Below, in pieces: positions 14,178-17,774 of a stretch of 17,774 nt of DNA; the stretch's first letter is position 1; each line of letters starts with the position of its first letter. A program made the translations under genes and the position numbers. This stretch comes from DASVCZ01 sp036381335 (GTDB lineage Bacteria; Patescibacteriota; Microgenomatia; UBA1400; PJMF01), in the NCBI GenBank assembly GCA_036381335.1, contig DASVCZ010000039.1, positions 1 to 17,774 of the forward strand, in the 5' to 3' direction. The notes beneath the pieces are model-generated. The model was not told where the DNA came from. It did no database searches and worked only from the letters and a program-made list of their open reading frames with translations.

Positions 14178-14196
14178 TAGTACTAAAATAGCACCA
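14178..14196 (-). repeat. Inverted repeat, copy 2, between rpmA and parB
   Basis: TAGTACTAAAATAGCACCA differs from copy 1 at two positions. As DNA its symmetry is broken, but in minus-strand RNA (UGGUGCU-AUUUU-AGUACUA) all seven pairs remain, two of them G-U. The spacer AAAAT is identical to that of copy 1. Confidence 0.65.
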
Positions 14197-14234
14197 AGCA
14201 AAAACTGCACAATCAAAGTGGATAAAAACTATTT

Positions 14235-14492
14235 TTACTTGGAAACAACGTTGACGGTGGTTTTACCGAAGCGCTTGCCAAAGGAGACAACTCCCTCGAT
14301 CATAGCGAAAATAGTGTGGTCTTTACCCATGCCGACGCCTTTGCCAGTTTTGTACTTGGCTCCGCGTTGACGAAGGATAATGTTACCAGGAATAACCACT
14401 TCTCCGCCGTATTTCTTGACACCGAGGCGTTTGCCGTGGCGTTTTCCTTGGGCGTGTTGAGTAACTTTTCCTGAGGCTTTAACTTTTGACAT
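14235..14492 (-). CDS. rpmA: 50S ribosomal protein L27
   Basis: An 85-residue protein of the large ribosomal subunit. The core is clear: KRLGVKKYGGEVVIPGNIIL (about 21-40), RQRGAKYKTGKGVGMGKDHT (41-60), then a last beta part. The N-terminal tail, which in other bacteria reaches toward the peptidyl-transfer centre as AHKKAGGSTRNGRDS, here reads MSKVKASGKVTQHAQGKRHG and lacks the GGS(T) motif. A C-terminal extension (FGKTTVNVVSK) is also present. The start overlaps the end of the methyltransferase gene by 14 bases and has no Shine-Dalgarno, so it is probably coupled to it. Confidence 0.96.
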   Translation of the reverse strand: MSKVKASGKVTQHAQGKRHGKRLGVKKYGGEVVIPGNIILRQRGAKYKTGKGVGMGKDHTIFAMIEGVVSFGKRFGKTTVNVVSK

Positions 14493-15636
14493 AGGTAAAT
14501 GTGTAGATATTTCGTTTTACTATAGCTCCTGGTCGGGCATATTGCACGGGTCCAGATGAGATAGTGTACCCGAGTGACGGCAGTTTGTCAATTAAGCCCT
14601 GGAGCGTGAACGTGTGACGCGGTGTTTCCACGCTAGGAAAAATGATGGTCACCACGGCGCCGGGCTTTAATACTTTTTGCCAGTCTTTAAATGCTCCGAG
14701 ATATAATTTTTCTAAACCTTTAAAGATATTGGGTACTTGGTGGACTTGAGGTGTTTGTTTGCCTAAAAACGGCTCGGTGACGATGATGTCGACGGAATTG
14801 GCAGCAACTTTTTGACTAACGCTACTGGCATCGCTGACAAACACTTGATGGTTCACAGGCACATCATACTCTTTGGCTAACCACTCGAGGTTATTTTGGG
14901 TGCCATGGGCACTTTCCATGCTAGCGTCGGAGCCAATGACGTTGTGCCCTTGGAGTGCTGCCTCGAGCAAGACAGTGCCAGTGCCACAGAAAGGGTCAAA
15001 AACAGTGACAACCTCTTGATTCTCTTGATTGTCGCCGGCGGCCTTTTTATGCTCTGAAACAGCTAAATTAACCATTATTCGAGCAATTTTAGGGGGTAAC
15101 ATGCCTTTTTTTCGATCAAAAAAGGGTTTATGGCGGTCTCTAGTAGTCCAGTCATCAATGTCCTGGATAGCGACCAGTTCGGCTAAATGGATCGCAGCCT
15201 CTTCCTTAATCAAAGCAACTTCGGTCACATTTTTGTGGTGAAGAATAATAGAAGCCGAAAGTCCATTCATGTCGGACTCGATGTAACGACTGGGAATACT
15301 CTCTTGACTCAAGTGATCTTTGATATCTTGGACACTGGGTTCTTTAGCTGGCAAGCCAAAGTAGGCCAGGCCAAATCGAGGTTTAGCCTGGATGCTTTTG
15401 AGATGCTCAGCAATGGCGGTGGTCAATTTCGACTGGTCTGAAACGGTGGAAATGTGGCGGTATATCTTGATACTACCGCCTAGCTTCTTCATAAGTTCTT
15501 GTGCGTGTTGATCAGAATCAAGAGCAAGCTTTACTAGAGAAGAAGTAAGGTGAGTAATCGGAGTTGAAACGACTGATTCTAGTTCCCAAACTGACAACGC
15601 TGGAGTTGACCCAAGCAGGCAGTAATAGCTGGACAT
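14479..15636 (-). CDS. TRM11/RlmKL-like RNA N2-guanine methyltransferase
   Basis: A 385-residue protein with an N-terminal THUMP-like region (about 1-150, weakly conserved) and a Rossmann methyltransferase domain. Before it stands RDRHKPFFDRKKGMLPPKIA (166-185), typical of the TRM11/TrmG10/RlmKL group. Motif I is VFDPFCGTGTVLLEA (212-226), followed by acidic D237. The catalytic motif IV is TEPFLG (287-292), where most relatives have DPPYG. Members use S-adenosylmethionine to methylate guanine in tRNA or 23S rRNA. The target here is unknown; the place between L21 and L27 suggests a link to ribosome production. AAGGG lies before the ATG, 8 bases after the rplU stop. Confidence 0.88.
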   Translation of the reverse strand: MSSYYCLLGSTPALSVWELESVVSTPITHLTSSLVKLALDSDQHAQELMKKLGGSIKIYRHISTVSDQSKLTTAIAEHLKSIQAKPRFGLAYFGLPAKEPSVQDIKDHLSQESIPSRYIESDMNGLSASIILHHKNVTEVALIKEEAAIHLAELVAIQDIDDWTTRDRHKPFFDRKKGMLPPKIARIMVNLAVSEHKKAAGDNQENQEVVTVFDPFCGTGTVLLEAALQGHNVIGSDASMESAHGTQNNLEWLAKEYDVPVNHQVFVSDASSVSQKVAANSVDIIVTEPFLGKQTPQVHQVPNIFKGLEKLYLGAFKDWQKVLKPGAVVTIIFPSVETPRHTFTLQGLIDKLPSLGYTISSGPVQYARPGAIVKRNIYTFTYVKS

Positions 15637-15644
15637 GAAACCCT

Positions 15645-15959
15645 TTATTTAATCGAGACAACTTCAAACGTGGTTAATGCTTGACGGTGGCCTCGAGACC
15701 GACGATAACGGGACTTGGACTTATACTTGAAGACGTCAATTTTATCGCCTTTGGCGTGTTCGACTGCCTTGAGAGTGACTTTACTGCCACTGACTAACGG
15801 GGCGCCGACAGTAACTTTAGCCCCATCGTTAACGAGTAAGACATCGGTGACCACTTCGTTTTTGCCTGGTTCAACCTCAAATCGATCGACGACTAAAGTG
15901 TCACCTTCGGTGACTTGGTACTGTTTTCCTTGAAATTGGATGATAGCGTATTTTGACAT
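15645..15959 (-). CDS. rplU: 50S ribosomal protein L21
   Basis: A 104-residue protein of the large subunit that binds 23S rRNA. It starts MSKYAIIQFQGKQYQVTEGD, has FEVEPGKNEVVTDVLLV in the middle and the rRNA-binding basic region FKYKSKSRYRRSRGHRQALT (78-97), as in all L21. The length is normal. It is the first gene of the unit with the methyltransferase and rpmA. An extended -10 ends nine bases before the ATG, and there is no Shine-Dalgarno. Confidence 0.97.
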   Translation of the reverse strand: MSKYAIIQFQGKQYQVTEGDTLVVDRFEVEPGKNEVVTDVLLVNDGAKVTVGAPLVSGSKVTLKAVEHAKGDKIDVFKYKSKSRYRRSRGHRQALTTFEVVSIK

Positions 15960-15968
15960 AGAACCAGT

Positions 15969-15977
15969 ATTATATCA
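15969..15977 (-). promoter_or_regulatory. Extended -10 before rplU
   Basis: On the minus strand TGATATAAT (15977-15969) is a perfect extended -10. Nine bases separate it from the ATG at 15959, so the leader would be about two or three bases. It lies in the 59-bp gap after rodA; no terminator is visible in that gap. Confidence 0.55.
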
Positions 15978-16018
15978 TGAAATCCAGATTTGGAAGCTTC
16001 GAGATCAAGGTTCTGCTT

Positions 16019-17086
16019 TTATTCAAAATGACGAAATTTGGTGACTAGTGGTACCCGCTGGGCAATCCCATAGGTCATGCCGAGAGCTAGCATCATCGAG
16101 AGTAAGGAACTACCACCGTAGGAAATAAAGGGCAACGTGATGCCGGTGATGGGTAGTAAACCTACGTTCATACCGATATTGACCATACTTTGGGTGGCAA
16201 TCATCATTGTCATCACCAGCACAAAGTAGCTTTCGGTAGCTGATGGTGCCTGGAGGCTAAGGTAAAACAGATAACTGGTCAGTAACAGATACAAGGCGAT
16301 CACGATCAGCGACCCAATTAAGCCCCACTCTTCAGCAAAGGAAGCAAAAATAAAGTCGGTTTGGCGCTCGGGTAAAAATCTCAGGTGAGACTGAACGCCT
16401 TGACCAAGGCCGCGGCCAAAGATTTGGCCGGAGCCGACCGCAATCAGTGACTGTTGGGCATTGTAGTGAGCGTCGGTTTTTTGGGACTGGGCGTTGAGAA
16501 AGCTGGTAATCCGAGCTTTTTGGTAGGGTTTTAAGATAAGGGTCCAACTTAAAATTACGGTCACCAATCCCAAGCCGGCCAGGGTGACTAGATACATCAA
16601 CGGAATCCGACTAACTACCAAGAGGGAGCCGAGGCTGAGTAGGTAAATAACGGTCGTTCCCAAGTCCGGCTCATTCATAATAAAGAGGGCTGGGATCAAG
16701 ATAATGCCGAGGAGAAGGCCAAGTTTTTTCCAAGATGTAATCGGGCGATGGGCTAAGTAATAGGCAACGACAAGGGCGGCTAGGGGAATAGCCAACTGGG
16801 AAGGTTGGAGGTGGTATGAGCCGATAGGAATCCAACTAGTGGTGCCTCGAGTGACGGTGCCAAGGACGAGGGTGAGGAGCAGTAGGAAGCAGAGGAAGCC
16901 ATAACCGAACCAGCGGTACTGCAGCCACATGGAAAAAGGTATTTTGGAAGCTATGAAAAAGATGCCGCTGCCGATAATGAAGAAAAACAGCTGACTAGTA
17001 GCTAAAGGCGCGGCCACGCTTTTGAGGGTGACAATGCTGATGAGACTGAAGACGAATAAAATGGCAGGGATGAGCCAACGATGCAT
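16019..17086 (-). CDS. rodA: Rod-shape SEDS peptidoglycan polymerase RodA
   Basis: A 355-residue polytopic protein with about ten membrane helices, which polymerises lipid II into glycan strands together with a class B PBP. SEDS landmarks are NEPDLGTTVIYLL (138-150), the external loop GRGLGQGVQSHLRFLPERQTDFIFASFAEEWG (read in parts, about 221-252) with the catalytic Asp of TDFIF, then VNIGMNVGLLPITGITLPF and SYGGSSLLSMM. The FLPERQTDFIF form favours RodA over FtsW. The gene starts 30 bases after the ileS stop, with AGGAG before the ATG. No mreB, mreC or PBP2 gene is in the window. Confidence 0.94.
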   Translation of the reverse strand: MHRWLIPAILFVFSLISIVTLKSVAAPLATSQLFFFIIGSGIFFIASKIPFSMWLQYRWFGYGFLCFLLLLTLVLGTVTRGTTSWIPIGSYHLQPSQLAIPLAALVVAYYLAHRPITSWKKLGLLLGIILIPALFIMNEPDLGTTVIYLLSLGSLLVVSRIPLMYLVTLAGLGLVTVILSWTLILKPYQKARITSFLNAQSQKTDAHYNAQQSLIAVGSGQIFGRGLGQGVQSHLRFLPERQTDFIFASFAEEWGLIGSLIVIALYLLLTSYLFYLSLQAPSATESYFVLVMTMMIATQSMVNIGMNVGLLPITGITLPFISYGGSSLLSMMLALGMTYGIAQRVPLVTKFRHFE

Positions 17087-17101
17087 GCTCCTATGATAGC
17101 A
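17087..17101 (-). promoter_or_regulatory. Ribosome binding site and possible -10 of rodA
   Basis: On the minus strand TGCTATCAT (17101-17093) looks like an extended -10 and is followed by AGGAGC and the ATG. The block is nearly the same as before the flippase gene (TGCTATTATAGGTACATG). Because AGGAG can act as a Shine-Dalgarno on an ileS-rodA transcript, the -10 reading is uncertain. Confidence 0.3.
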
Positions 17102-17116
17102 GAGATTGGCGTGTGC

Positions 17117-17774
17117 TTAACTAATCTTGAGCTCACTGCCTTTCACCAACTTCGTTTTGGTTTTGTTTTCAATCTCACCTTGCCAACTTTCCGGCCACAC
17201 AGGAGCTTCCACTGTGACGACTTCATCAACTTTCAATCCTGCTTTACGTCGCAGTTGCTGGATACTTCGCATTAACTCACGAGCTTCACCTTCTGCTTTT
17301 AATTCAGGCGTGACGAGCGTGTCGTATTCCACTACCAACTCACTACCTTGAGTCCAGGTAATATTTTTAACGTTTAATTCTTGCTTAACAACCTCCAGCA
17401 AGTTTTCCTTAGGAGCAGTCACGGTAGAAGTAACGGTCACGCGACTTAAAGGTTGGCGTAATTTAAGACCAAGATCAGTCCGCATGGCTCTTCCCTGTTC
17501 AACCACTTTCTTGACTTCGGTCATTTTTTCTTCAAGTTCAGGATGTAAAAGTGATGTCTTCACAGTTGGCCAATCAGTGTGGTGAATTGACGTTTTTTCA
17601 TCCACCATTGTTTGATGAACTAGTTCTGGGAAGAAGGGACTGATCGGTGCAAACAGCTGAGCTAAAGTGTAAAGGGCATAGCCAAAAACTTGGCTCATCT
17701 CATGCCGATCCTCACCTTTCAAGCGATCACGACTTAGGCGTAGATACCAGGTGGAAAGTTCATCAACGAACTCA
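17117..17774 (-). CDS. ileS: Isoleucyl-tRNA synthetase, C-terminal part (5' end outside the window)
   Basis: The frame enters from the window edge (first full codon at 17773) and ends at 17117, giving 218 residues. It begins in the anticodon-binding helical domain with EFVDELSTWYLRLSRDRLKG, typical of IleRS (the FLDDLSNWYVRRSR block), followed by LAQLFAPISPFFPELVHQ and HHTDWP. The C-terminal part has TAPKENLLEVVKQELNVKNI, then LKAEGEARELMRSIQQLRRK, as in type 2 or eukaryote-like IleRS; the C-terminal zinc finger of E. coli-type IleRS is missing. The catalytic HIGH and KMSKS parts lie outside. It precedes rodA by 30 bases and could share its transcript. Confidence 0.95.
   Translation of the reverse strand, partial: EFVDELSTWYLRLSRDRLKGEDRHEMSQVFGYALYTLAQLFAPISPFFPELVHQTMVDEKTSIHHTDWPTVKTSLLHPELEEKMTEVKKVVEQGRAMRTDLGLKLRQPLSRVTVTSTVTAPKENLLEVVKQELNVKNITWTQGSELVVEYDTLVTPELKAEGEARELMRSIQQLRRKAGLKVDEVVTVEAPVWPESWQGEIENKTKTKLVKGSELKIS

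Noticed and set aside
14142..14196. The GTAC palindromes resemble the cyanobacterial LexA box.
   Set aside because: The spacing between the GTAC halves is seven bases instead of four, and no SOS gene is adjacent.
14218..14230. A DnaA-box-like TTATCCACT (minus strand) near parB, hinting at a replication origin.
   Set aside because: It is a single site with one mismatch, and there is no dnaA, dnaN or cluster of boxes in the window.
1..17774. Use of TGA as glycine, as in Gracilibacteria/SR1.
   Set aside because: TGA ends the GT39-like gene at the expected place and does not occur inside the conserved genes.
1..17774. CRISPR arrays, insertion-sequence ends or tandem repeat blocks.
   Set aside because: Reading through the window showed no regularly spaced repeats, no transposase gene and no long tandem repeats.

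Overview
The window most likely comes from a Patescibacteria (Candidate Phyla Radiation) genome, possibly the Microgenomates side. This is an inference from gene content and protein style: an rplU–methyltransferase–rpmA order, an L27 with an atypical N-terminal tail, an IleRS ending in a eukaryote-like C-terminal region, tRNA genes without encoded CCA, many starts with no Shine-Dalgarno sequence, and a serine recombinase preceded by a very small protein. TGA behaves as a stop codon, so the glycine-TGA code of Gracilibacteria/SR1 does not apply.

Left part (1–6400) looks like accessory DNA. A tRNA-Asp cut by the window edge is overlapped on its antisense strand by a 569-codon large serine recombinase that is still open at position 1. 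In front of the recombinase lie a 55-residue GTG-start protein and a leader with a terminator-like hairpin. Further right, all on the minus strand, are a translationally coupled pair of membrane proteins (three-helix plus charged helix, and two-helix plus ConA-like beta-sandwich) with its own promoter and a hairpin over its ribosome binding site; a 97-residue and a 223-residue protein, the latter with a HEPN-like R-x4-H motif; an intact aldo/keto reductase; and a small gene that may be frameshifted. This stretch looks more A/T-rich than the right part, and the recombinase suggests an integrated island anchored at tRNA-Asp. The right boundary is not visible.

Middle part (6440–13200) is envelope biology: a membrane-anchored double-LysM protein, tRNA-Gly(CCC) and tRNA-Thr(CGT) behind a plausible promoter, a membrane-anchored Ig-like protein, then a tightly overlapping minus-strand operon for a surface glycan (Wzx-type flippase, GT39-like and GT2 glycosyltransferases, O-antigen ligase/polymerase-like protein). 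The operon and the divergent signal peptidase gene start 18 bp apart, over one shared symmetric -10 element.

Right part (13201–17774) is core housekeeping, all on the minus strand: ileS (partial), rodA, rplU, a TRM11/RlmKL-like methyltransferase, rpmA and parB. Two near-identical inverted repeats lie between rpmA and parB. A recurring theme is an extended -10 (TGnTATAAT-like) 6–10 bp before the start codon, which predicts leaderless or nearly leaderless mRNAs for several genes.
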